In this document: positions 53,582-61,766 of the stretch, one piece after another | How positions within the stretch are numbered: position 1 is the stretch's first letter | Layout: the number at the start of each line of letters is the position of its first letter | DNA from: CAYYKK01 sp046351395 | GTDB lineage: Bacteria > Myxococcota_A > Polyangia > Polyangiales > Polyangiaceae | NCBI GenBank assembly: GCA_046351395.1 | Contig: JAXLYP010000016.1 | Span: 124,001 to 188,000 of the forward strand | Reading direction: 5' to 3' | DNA: 64,000 nt | Made by a program: the position numbers and the translations under genes | The notes under the pieces: model-generated | Database searches by the model: none | What the model saw: only the letters and a program-made list of their open reading frames with translations | Told to the model about the DNA's origin: nothing

Positions 53582-54748
53582 TCATCGCTTCACCTTGATC
53601 CACGCTGCCATGCCCGCGCGGAGGTTCTCGTGATCGCCCACGACCTCGACGCGCATCGCGAAGACTTGGTTCGCGCGTTCGTCCGCGGTCTGGAGGTTGC
53701 GCGGGGAGTATTGACCCTGGCTGTCGATGTGCGCGACCACGCCCTCGAACGGCTTGTCGGGGAAGCTGTCCACGTAAATGGGGACGGCCGCGCCGACGCG
53801 CGCGAACCCGATCTGCGTCTCGGGGACATAGATGCGCACGAACAGCTGGTCGTCCTCGAGGAGCACGGCGGCGGTCGCGTTCGGGCCCACGATGTCGCCC
53901 GGGCGCAGATCCAGGGTCTCCACGCGCGCGGGTCGCGTGGCGCGCACCGTGAGCTCCTCGATCGTGATCTTGAGCTGCTGGACGCGAGCCTCGGCCGCTT
54001 GAACGACGCTCGTCGCGGCGCGGATGTCCTCGATGCGCGCGCCCGACTCGATGAGGGACGCGTTCGCCTTCGCCTCGTCCACGCGGCTCTTCGCCTGCGA
54101 GACGTCCTCCGCGCGCGTGCCGTTCGAAAGCTCCGTGAGCGTCGCCTGGGCGGCGTCGCGCTGCGCGTTCGCCGCCTTGAGGTTCGCGTCCGCGGCGTCG
54201 AGCTCCGCCTGGGGAACGATGTTCGCGTCGAAGAGCTTCTTCTGCCGGTCGTATTCGAGCTTCGCGCGATCGACCGCGACCTGGGCCGCCGTGAGGCGCG
54301 CCTTCGCCGCGACGATCTGCTCGTAGCGCGCGCCGTGCTGGGCCTCTTGCAAGCCCGCCTGCGCCGACTCCGCACGTGCCTTCGCGGCGGCGATCTCCTC
54401 GGGCCGAGCGCCGTTCTTCAGCTTGTCGAGCGCGGCCCTCGCCTGGTCGAGCTGGGCCTCGGCCATCGACAATTGTGCCTCCAGATCGCCGGGCTCGAGG
54501 ACGATGAGCGCCTGCCCCGCCTCGACGTGGTCGCCTTCCTTGACGAGCACCTCCTTCACTCGGCCGCCCGCGCGCGAACCCACGGAGATCTCGTGCACCT
54601 CGATCGTCCCGCTCCACTCGAGCGGCTGCGTCGCCGCCCAGCGCTTGTAGCCGTAGTACCCCCCTCCACCGAGGACCGCGACCAAGAGAAGGACGATGAG
54701 CTGCGGCGGAGGGCCTTTCTTCTTCGGGGGCTCGGGGTCGGGGCTCAC
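53582..54748 (-). CDS. HlyD/YbhG-type membrane fusion protein
   Basis: A 388-residue periplasmic adaptor. A single N-terminal hydrophobic segment (about 15-37) anchors it; a lipoyl half (SVGSRAGGRVKEVLVKEGDHVEAGQALIVLEPGD region) is split by a long alpha-hairpin of about 170 residues, then the second lipoyl half and beta-barrel. This is the YbhG plan, which partners ABC-2 permeases for drug export. GTG at 54748 has CGGAG five bases upstream; the upstream open frame is non-coding. First gene of the exporter operon. Confidence 0.88.
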   Translation of the reverse strand: MSPDPEPPKKKGPPPQLIVLLLVAVLGGGGYYGYKRWAATQPLEWSGTIEVHEISVGSRAGGRVKEVLVKEGDHVEAGQALIVLEPGDLEAQLSMAEAQLDQARAALDKLKNGARPEEIAAAKARAESAQAGLQEAQHGARYEQIVAAKARLTAAQVAVDRAKLEYDRQKKLFDANIVPQAELDAADANLKAANAQRDAAQATLTELSNGTRAEDVSQAKSRVDEAKANASLIESGARIEDIRAATSVVQAAEARVQQLKITIEELTVRATRPARVETLDLRPGDIVGPNATAAVLLEDDQLFVRIYVPETQIGFARVGAAVPIYVDSFPDKPFEGVVAHIDSQGQYSPRNLQTADERANQVFAMRVEVVGDHENLRAGMAAWIKVKR

Positions 54749-54917
54749 GCGTCTCCGTGATAGGGGCGCGCGGCGCACCCCGGGGTGAAAAATCGTGAAG
54801 CGGTCGAGACGCCCCAAGCTGTGGCGCGTTGACCCGTGACCTCGGCGAGCCCAGCCGCGGAATTTTGCGCAATTCGCGGCGCTTCAGCGGGCGGGCTTCT
54901 TGCGTTGCAGTCGTTTC

Positions 54918-55217
54918 ATGAACTTCACGCTCGTCGGACTCCTGGTGTACCTCATCGTCGCCGGCATCTGCGGCGCGATCGGCCGCGCGATCGGCGGCGG
55001 CACCCGAGGTGGAATCTTCGTCTCGATCGCGCTCGGGTTCGTCGGCGCGATGCTCGGGGTGTGGGCCTCGGGCGCGCTCCATTTGCCCGAGATCTGGATG
55101 ATTCGGGTCGAGGGACACCCGTTCCCGATCGTCTGGTCGATCATCGGCGCGGCGCTCTTCGTCGCCCTCATCCACCTCGTCTCGAGGATTGGAGACCGCG
55201 GTCGCGCGCGCGTCTGA
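54918..55217 (+). CDS. GlsB/YeaQ/YmgE-family small membrane protein
   Basis: A 99-residue inner-membrane protein with three hydrophobic segments and the Gly-rich GAIGRAIGGGTRGG loop and GFVGAMLG helix of the transglycosylase-associated family. These proteins are often linked to stress response but have no defined activity. Unlike most members (about 80 residues) it carries a 20-residue insertion between segments two and three. It is divergent from the HlyD gene. Confidence 0.85.
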   Translation: MNFTLVGLLVYLIVAGICGAIGRAIGGGTRGGIFVSIALGFVGAMLGVWASGALHLPEIWMIRVEGHPFPIVWSIIGAALFVALIHLVSRIGDRGRARV

Positions 55218-55235
55218 TCGAGCTCGACGCGGCGG

Positions 55236-55610
55236 TCAACGCGAGGGAGGAGCGCTCACCGGAGCGCCCTCCCTCGCCGCGGGGCGCAAGCCGCTGATGC
55301 GACAAAACGAGCGGATCGCGAGCTCGGACTCGCGCGGCAGGCCGAGGAAACGGAGCGCGATGACGTCCCCCTCATAGCGACGGACCTCCGCGCATGCCTC
55401 GATGCCGAACCCGATCGGGAGCTCGAAGTACACGGTGACTCGATCGCGGACGTTCACGCCGAGCGACGACCGCAGCTTCATCCCACCGCCCGACACGTCC
55501 AGGCTGCGGACCGTCGCGGTCCTCTGGCTCGTCTCCAGCAGGACGGGGCCATCCAACGAGGTCCGCCGGTGTACGCGTCGTTCCGGGTTGGGGGTGACCA
55601 CGGGGTGCAC
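55236..55610 (-). CDS. PilZ-domain protein
   Basis: About 124 residues, almost all one PilZ domain. The ERRVHRRTSL stretch holds the RxxxR element and RSLDVSGGGMKL the DxSxxG element, the two parts that clamp cyclic di-GMP, so it may bind this messenger. The final 25 residues are a basic tail. Start is uncertain: GTG at 55610 or 55601; a much longer frame extends upstream but looks non-coding. It is convergent with the GlsB-type gene, 18 bases apart. Confidence 0.75.
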   Translation of the reverse strand: MHPVVTPNPERRVHRRTSLDGPVLLETSQRTATVRSLDVSGGGMKLRSSLGVNVRDRVTVYFELPIGFGIEACAEVRRYEGDVIALRFLGLPRESELAIRSFCRISGLRPAAREGAPVSAPPSR

Positions 55611-55810
55611 GTAGCACGAGGCGGGCCGTGATCGATCCGGCTGAAGATCATTCGGAAAAGAGCGCGACGCTAGGGCAACGGAGGCGCACCGGTCGCTACT
55701 CGTTGCGGAGATCGCAACGGGGTGCATACCGTGCGCCCGTGCGGCGATCGTTCTCCTCATGGCTCGAACGTTCGTGGTCACAATCGGAGCGGTCGTCGCC
55801 ACACTCCGCC

Positions 55811-56488
55811 ATGCGCCCCACGATCGCTGTCGTGTCGGTCCTCGTCGGAGTGGGGGTCGCGCTGGAGCTCGCCTCTGGATGTGGAGGCGCACCCGCGTTC
55901 GTGGAGCGATCCCCCGGCGACGAGGCGCGGGCGACCTCGAGCGCGGACCGCCGCCCGCCCACGCTCATCGCGACCGTTGGATCCGCCCTGCGCCCGCCGA
56001 TGACCCTGCGGACGGGCACTCCCGTGGTGCTCGCGTCCGCCGAGCCGGACCCTTCCGCGTGCTCCTGGACGATCCCCGCGTCCCTCGGCGCCGGTTGTCG
56101 CGTCCTCACGCCGGTGAAGCTCAGCGCGACGAGCAACGGGGGGACCGCGATCAACGCGTTCGATCAGAGCACGTGCACCGCGTGGAGCGCGGGGGCGCCC
56201 GCGCCCCAGTAGATCACGGTCGATCTCGGCGCGTCCACCGACATCGACGGGCTCGTCCTCATCCCCGAGATGGCGCGTGACGGGGCCGTGAAGCACCGCA
56301 TCGAGGTCTCGGACGACGGGGTGAGCTTCGAGGTCTCGCAGCGCATCGAGGCGTCGATGTCGAACGGCTCCGCCGCGGAGCTCGCTCTTCCCCGACGAGA
56401 GCGCGCGCGATTCGTGCGCTTCGCGACGGAGTCCTCGCCCTCCGCGATGGGGTGGCGCGAGATCGCGCTCGTGCAGTGCGTCCGGTAG
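55811..56488 (+). pseudogene. discoidin-like lipoprotein broken by an in-frame TAG
   Basis: A lipoprotein signal (lipobox ASGC, Cys24) begins at ATG 55811 and the frame runs to TAG at 56210-56212 (codon 134). The same frame then continues without interruption to 56488 and completes a F5/8 type C (discoidin) domain: AINAFDQSTCTAW before the stop, ITVDLGASTDIDGL after it. Relatives have Trp before I.VDLG, and TGG to TAG is one base, so this looks like a nonsense mutation. Codon use and composition after the stop still look coding, so the event is recent or the stop is read through. Intact, it would be a 225-residue surface carbohydrate-binding lipoprotein. Confidence 0.75.
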
Positions 56489-57685
56489 TCAGTGGAACGC
56501 GTGCCCGAGACCGCGATACGTCCTCGCGCGGTCCACGATCCGGTCTCCGCGCACGAGCAGATACGCGTTGAAGTGCTCGGCGAGCTCCCCCGCCTTCGCG
56601 TGGCGCAGGAACACGGGATCGCCGAGCCCGAGCGGATGGTTCGTGAGGATCGGCGTCTGCACTTCGCCCGCGCCCTCGAGCGCGGTGAGCTTCGCGCCGG
56701 GGGGCCAGGCGACGACGGGGGACCGGCTCGGTCCGCTCGCACCGGAGGCGATGAAGCCTCCGCTCTGGCACGTGACGACGCCGTCCCGCGGTCGACGCGT
56801 GACCTGAAGCACGAAGAACGCCGCGGGGACGAGCGGCAGCCCTCGGTAGCCGTCGAACAGGTGGCTGTCGAGGAACCCCGAGCCGGCCGCGACCTCCGTG
56901 AGGCTCGGATCCGCGGCCGAAGTCTCCACGCTCCCGCTCCCCCCGCCGTTGAAGATCGTCGCGGCGAGGCCGCGCGCAGCGAGCGCCCGGACGATCGCCG
57001 CGCGCTGTGCGACGACGGCCGCGTGCGCGCGGCCCTTGAGCGCGAGGGTTGCGTGACCGCGGACCGGGCTCACCCCCACGTTGTCCGGCAATCCGGCGAC
57101 GTGCGCCTCATAGGCGAGGATCCCGCCGAACGAGAGCCCCGGGAAGCGCGAGATCGAGGCGGCGAACGCGGCGATCGCGTCGGGGGCGTGGAGCGGGCTG
57201 CGCTGCACACCGATCACGACCCCCGGGAGAGGTCGGTACGCGGTGTCGACGTCCACGAGGACGCGCATCTGGGCGCCGCGCTCGGTCGCGGCGCGGCTCG
57301 CGAGCGCGAGGTGCGCCTCCTCATCCGCCGTGATGGCGATGTCCGCGCCCGCCTCGTTCGCCTTCGCGAGAGCGTCGAGCTCCGGCCTCGACGTCGATGG
57401 ATACGCGACGAGCAGATCCCGCAGCCCCTCGGACCAGAGGAACGCCGCTTCGCCCGGCGAGTAGCACATGAAGCCGCGCGCGACGGGCGCCGCCGCGCCG
57501 GCGATATGCCGGAGGAGGGCGGGGCACCTCACCGACTTCGTCGCGACGCGCAGCGTCCGCCCGTGCAGGGCCACGGGTCTCACGAGCCGACCGACGTTCG
57601 CGTCGACAGCGTCCAAATCCACGACCGCGGCGGGGAGCGGTTCGCCCTCGATGGCGCGCCGGAGCGCGGCGAATCGCTCGTTCAC
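56489..57685 (-). CDS. PLP-dependent alanine-racemase-fold enzyme (D-threonine aldolase/DSD1-like)
   Basis: A 398-residue fold-type III PLP enzyme. The AVVDLDAVDANV strand and Lys50 (LRVATKSVR) are the PLP-binding elements, and the C-terminal beta domain carries the HFN(A)Y and GDRI elements typical of DSD1/D-threonine aldolase relatives. Substrate could be a beta-hydroxy D-amino acid or D-serine. GTG at 57685 overlaps the upstream stop by four bases (GTGA), so it is translated with the exported hydrolase gene before it. Confidence 0.85.
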   Translation of the reverse strand: MNERFAALRRAIEGEPLPAAVVDLDAVDANVGRLVRPVALHGRTLRVATKSVRCPALLRHIAGAAAPVARGFMCYSPGEAAFLWSEGLRDLLVAYPSTSRPELDALAKANEAGADIAITADEEAHLALASRAATERGAQMRVLVDVDTAYRPLPGVVIGVQRSPLHAPDAIAAFAASISRFPGLSFGGILAYEAHVAGLPDNVGVSPVRGHATLALKGRAHAAVVAQRAAIVRALAARGLAATIFNGGGSGSVETSAADPSLTEVAAGSGFLDSHLFDGYRGLPLVPAAFFVLQVTRRPRDGVVTCQSGGFIASGASGPSRSPVVAWPPGAKLTALEGAGEVQTPILTNHPLGLGDPVFLRHAKAGELAEHFNAYLLVRGDRIVDRARTYRGLGHAFH

Positions 57686-59742
57686 TCGCACGGGTCGAGC
57701 GCGCCTGCGGGCTTCGGGACGAGGGGCGCCCCCTTCGCGAGTCCCTCGAGGAAGCACCGGTACGCGTGCTTCGGCGCCTCGGTCTGGAACACGACCTCGT
57801 GCCCGTCCTCGATCCCGTCCTCGGGGAACTGCGTCACGAGGGCCGTTACCTTCGCGCCGCTCGGCGTCGTCACGTTGAGCGACACGGGGAACGGGATCGC
57901 GTGCCCCTCTCCGAACCCGATCACGCTCTCGATGGGCTCCATCTCGGCCACCTCCGCGGTCTTCGCGTCGAGAGCGTCGCCCGCGAGATCGAGCCCCATC
58001 GAGAGGCTGGTGGCGTTCGCGATCGGCGGCAGGATGTAGTGGTCGACGATCCCTTGCATCATGAGCACGTGCTTCGGCGCTCCCGTGGCGTGGCGAACGA
58101 CGCGCGCGTCGAACACGGGCGGATCGGCGCCCTCGAGGGACCACTGGAACATCGAGAGCGCGGGATCGTAGACGGTCATCGAGTACGGCGTGCCCGAGTA
58201 GCCGACGAGGAGCTCCGCGAAGCCCTTCACCTCGAGCGGGTGCAGCTTGAACATCACGTTCTCGATCCACGACCCACCCGCGCCGCTGAGGAGGCCGGCC
58301 TTGAAGCGCGGCTCACTCGAGAGCGCGAGCGGCGAGATCGTCGCCCCCATCGAGTGGCCCATGATCGCCATCGTTGCGGGGTCGAGGCGCGCCACGTTGC
58401 CTGGAGCGGTCGCGCCGGGGCAGGCGGACACGTCGATCGTCACGCCCTCGAGGATGTGCGCCTGCAGCACGAGCTCGAGCGCCGACTGGCGGACGTTGTC
58501 GCGGAGGGCGCGCGGGTTGCCGATGTTGAACACGAGGAACTGCTCGTCGTCGTGCGTCACGTTCCGGAGGCCCCCGTGCGGGCCGTCGATCGAGGAGCCC
58601 GCGAACCCCGCCCGCGCGTAGGTGAGCGCGGGGCCCGTCCCCGGTGCGATCGAGGGCCCCTGCGCGGTCGCGTGCGGGCCACGATCGACGAGCGGACGCT
58701 CGCCTCCCGCCCCCGTGCGGCTCAGGACCACGACGGGATAGCCGCTCGCGGGCATCGCGCGCCGCGGGATCGTCACGACGAAGTTCGCCTCCTCGAGCCG
58801 ATCGAGGACGGGCTTGCCGCTCGCGTCGAACACCCAGTCGCCGCCGCCGCTCGAGTAGGGGGGCTTCCCCTCTTGGTACTCGGGCATCTCGATCGTGGTT
58901 TGGTAGACGCAGTAGTCGTCGAACACCTCGGCCTGCGTGAACGCGGACTTGGGCGTCGGCGTGGGGGCCGCGAGCGCGGCCGCGACCACCGCGTCGAACT
59001 CCGCGGTCGGGTCCCCCGTCGTGAACGCGGTCATCGCGACCGTGTTCGCGGGCAGGGCGCCCGCGTCCCTGAGGCTCGTGAGGGCCTTGTCGAACGAGGC
59101 GCGCGCCGCGTCGCTCATACCTTTGGGCGAGCCGCCCTTCGACAGCTCCTCGAACGCGGGGGACGGCGCGAGCGGTTTACCGCTCGCGTCCACGAGATCC
59201 GACGTGAGCAGCGCCGCGTAGAGCGTCTTCGGGTGAAGGGGGAGCCCCTGGAGCGGGACGATGCCGACGAGGTTCGGCGCGCCGTAGGGGCCGCCATCGG
59301 CGACGAAGTTCACCGTGATGGGCACGCGCTCGCCGAACGATGCAGACCCCGGATCGGCGTCGATGAGCTGCACCGGGGAGGTCGCCGCCACGCTCGCCGC
59401 GAAATCCGGGAGCTTCGCCTCCTTTCCGAGCGGAGCGCTGAGCGCGAAGTAGATCGAGCTCGTGGTGCCGAAGCCGCGCGCGTGACCGTCCACCATGTCG
59501 ACGACCGTCGTGACGAGGTTCGGGAACGCCGGACGCGGGAACGTCGACAGATCCACCGTCCCGTCCGCGCGTAGGCGCGCGTCCGACGGAAACGGCGACC
59601 CGTAGAACTCGGTCGAAGCGAAGTCCATGCGCGCCGTCGTCGGCGCGGGCGGTGTCACGGCGGCGTCGTCGCACGCTGCGTGACCGAGCGCGAGCGCCGC
59701 GAGCACCGCGCGAGGCCAGGGTGAGGGCGCGCCGCGAATCAT
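57682..59742 (-). CDS. large exported alpha/beta-hydrolase lipoprotein
   Basis: A 686-residue lipoprotein (lipobox HAAC, Cys24). The second half is an alpha/beta-hydrolase with the nucleophile motif GHSMG (Ser464, residues 462-466) and PVVVLSRTGAGG and YILPPIANA elements of lipase-like enzymes; the first 300 residues are a beta-rich domain. Similar proteins are annotated in myxobacteria as extracellular lipases or esterases, but the substrate here is unknown. ATG at 59742 overlaps the previous gene's stop (ATGA). Confidence 0.85.
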   Translation of the reverse strand: MIRGAPSPWPRAVLAALALGHAACDDAAVTPPAPTTARMDFASTEFYGSPFPSDARLRADGTVDLSTFPRPAFPNLVTTVVDMVDGHARGFGTTSSIYFALSAPLGKEAKLPDFAASVAATSPVQLIDADPGSASFGERVPITVNFVADGGPYGAPNLVGIVPLQGLPLHPKTLYAALLTSDLVDASGKPLAPSPAFEELSKGGSPKGMSDAARASFDKALTSLRDAGALPANTVAMTAFTTGDPTAEFDAVVAAALAAPTPTPKSAFTQAEVFDDYCVYQTTIEMPEYQEGKPPYSSGGGDWVFDASGKPVLDRLEEANFVVTIPRRAMPASGYPVVVLSRTGAGGERPLVDRGPHATAQGPSIAPGTGPALTYARAGFAGSSIDGPHGGLRNVTHDDEQFLVFNIGNPRALRDNVRQSALELVLQAHILEGVTIDVSACPGATAPGNVARLDPATMAIMGHSMGATISPLALSSEPRFKAGLLSGAGGSWIENVMFKLHPLEVKGFAELLVGYSGTPYSMTVYDPALSMFQWSLEGADPPVFDARVVRHATGAPKHVLMMQGIVDHYILPPIANATSLSMGLDLAGDALDAKTAEVAEMEPIESVIGFGEGHAIPFPVSLNVTTPSGAKVTALVTQFPEDGIEDGHEVVFQTEAPKHAYRCFLEGLAKGAPLVPKPAGALDPCE

Positions 59743-60713
59743 TTCGCCCCCCGCGAGAGCGCGCCCAGGAGCTCGTCGATCCCCTCGTGCTCGAGCGCGT
59801 GTTTCCTGCCGAGGCGGACGTACTCGGCGAGGAGGTCGCGCGTCTGCGCGCCGACCTTCTCGAAGTGGTACCGGAGGAACGCCTCCACGTCGAACGGCGC
59901 GGCCCACTTCGCCACGCCGAGCGCCATGCGCACGATGGACCCGCTGAGGAGGCTCGCCGCGAAGGGACGAGGCACCTTCGTCTCCGCGGCGATGATCTTC
60001 ATCGCCTCGCGCGTCGCGCGCACCGCGAGCGTCACCCCTTCGCCCCCGCGGAAGGCTTCGAGCGACCACCCGTCGATCTCGAGCGCCGCCACGATGGGCA
60101 TGAGCATCGAGGAGGAGAACCCGAGCGCGACGTGCGCGTCGGGGATGGCCCGCGCGGGCAGGCCGCCCATGCGCGCCGTATCCACGACAGCGCGCACGCG
60201 ATCCGACGGTCCGCTGAACTGGCTGTCGACGAGCGGGGGAAAGAAGTACGCGGTGCCCGGCCCGGTCTCCTTCTCCACCGCGTCGTCCGACCCCGCGAGG
60301 GGCGCGTGGAAGCTCAAGAAGCCGATGATCCCGAACACGGTTCGCGCGCGCTGGACGCGATCGGCGAGGTACGCGGCGACGGACACGCCCGGCTGGAGGC
60401 TCACCACCGTCGCGGCACCCGTGGACGAGAGCACCTCGTCGAGCCCGCCCGAGAGCAGCGCGGGCGTGGGCACAGTGATCCACACCTGATCGTAGACCCC
60501 CAGCTTCGAGGACAGCGTCACGACGTCGATCGGCACGAAGCGCGACCGCGGTCGCTTGTGCCGCGAGTGCACGTGGATCAGATCGAACCCGCGGCGGGCC
60601 TCCTCGGCGTACTTCTCGCGCACGAACACCGAGACCCTCGCTCCCCCGCGCGCGAAGTGGTGGGCGTAGACCTGGCCGACTGCGCCCGCGCCGATGACGA
60701 GAATCCGGCTCAT
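59739..60713 (-). CDS. ketopantoate-reductase-like (ApbA/PanE) protein
   Basis: A 324-residue protein. RILVIGAGAVGQVYA (3-17) is the NADP-binding fingerprint; the C-terminal helical domain carries KVPRPFAAS and other elements of the family. It resembles PanE, which reduces ketopantoate, but sequence length and the lack of pantothenate neighbours leave the substrate open. It is the first gene of a run whose members overlap by 4 bases each. Confidence 0.82.
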   Translation of the reverse strand: MSRILVIGAGAVGQVYAHHFARGGARVSVFVREKYAEEARRGFDLIHVHSRHKRPRSRFVPIDVVTLSSKLGVYDQVWITVPTPALLSGGLDEVLSSTGAATVVSLQPGVSVAAYLADRVQRARTVFGIIGFLSFHAPLAGSDDAVEKETGPGTAYFFPPLVDSQFSGPSDRVRAVVDTARMGGLPARAIPDAHVALGFSSSMLMPIVAALEIDGWSLEAFRGGEGVTLAVRATREAMKIIAAETKVPRPFAASLLSGSIVRMALGVAKWAAPFDVEAFLRYHFEKVGAQTRDLLAEYVRLGRKHALEHEGIDELLGALSRGAK

Positions 60714-60912
60714 CCAGAGAGCCTACGTCGAATCGGGGCTTCGCGTCCGTGCTCGCGCGTCCTCATGCCGGACGCGGCTCGAGAGAACCACACGGCCTCG
60801 TCGCTGTGCTCCTCAGATGACGAGGAGTCGTCGTCTCGGTGCTCGCTCCTCGGGCGTGCGCCTCTCCCTCGAACTCGAGCGCATTCGTTCGGGTTTCCGC
60901 CGGTTCGGTGCT

Positions 60913-61461
60913 CTAGGACACCACGGTGGACGGCTGCTTCAGAGGCCCGCCCACGATCCCGCGCTCGACAGCGTGCTCGCGGACGTCGTGCACGACCTCG
61001 ATGAACTCCTGCGTGCTCGCCGTGACTTTGGAGGACTTCTGGAGCTGAGGCAGCGTCCAGGTCGCCGCGTCGTCGATGGAGGAGAAAACCTTCTGCGGAT
61101 ACTTCGATCGACTGAGGAGCTGGAACGACGTCACGAACGCGCGAACGATCGCGGCCGTGAAGCCAGATCCCTCGAACACCGCCGACACACAGCAATAGTA
61201 GGGGGACACGATCGGCACGGCCGAGTCGAGCACCTTCCGCGTGTTCGCGTCGGGGAGGGGAGCCTCCGCGGCGACGAGCGTGATCTCCGCCATTTTCCCC
61301 TCGCCGCACGCCTTGCCGTGCGCCGTCAACACGCGCACCAACTCGCGCGCGCTCTCCGGCGGGAGCTTCTGCTTCCCCATCACGTGCATTGCAACGTGCC
61401 GCCACGTGGCGAACAGGCAGAACTCGTCCACGTAGCCGATTCGAGCCGCTTCCAGGCGCAT
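60913..61461 (-). CDS. unrecognised protein of about 180 residues
   Basis: A 182-residue cytoplasmic protein with a FATWRHVAMHVMG start, a helix-rich middle with AEITLVAAEAPLPDANTRK, a VSPYYCCVSAVFEGSGFTAA beta-helix unit and another helix near the C-terminus. The alternating beta-alpha pattern resembles SpoIIAA/STAS-type folds, a weak resemblance. GTG/ATG choice: the ATG at 61461 is used. It is followed by about 200 bases with no gene before the ketopantoate-reductase-like gene. Confidence 0.6.
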   Translation of the reverse strand: MRLEAARIGYVDEFCLFATWRHVAMHVMGKQKLPPESARELVRVLTAHGKACGEGKMAEITLVAAEAPLPDANTRKVLDSAVPIVSPYYCCVSAVFEGSGFTAAIVRAFVTSFQLLSRSKYPQKVFSSIDDAATWTLPQLQKSSKVTASTQEFIEVVHDVREHAVERGIVGGPLKQPSTVVS

Positions 61462-61766
61462 AACCCCCCTTAGGTGACGTTCAGCAAAAGGCGTGCGGGT
61501 CAGGCTACTTCGCTTCGAGCGACCTCGACAATAGGCAGACGGTTGGCCCCGCGTTTCCCCGGCGTGCGGCCGAAGCGCTGCCCTACACCCGATCCAGGGA
61601 GTGAACCGTGACGACGAAGAGCGCTCGCCTGGTGACGGCTCGGAGAGACCGGATAAGCTCCCGGTCCCGCGCGGCGCGCAACACCGACGTCTCGCCGCGG
61701 AGGGAAGCTGTTCATGGCCCGTTGGGCGCGGCGGGAGCCGCGCTCGTCGCAGGAGGGGAACGACAC
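61462..61766. other. 305-base gap; possible N-terminal extension of the next gene
   Basis: No separate gene is seen. The frame of the next gene is open from a GTG at 61608, with AGGGAG six bases before it, and encodes a stretch with a twin-arginine-like SPRREAVHGPLGAAGAALVA segment just before the ATG at 61767. It also holds the promoter of the divergent 182-residue gene. Confidence 0.4.
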
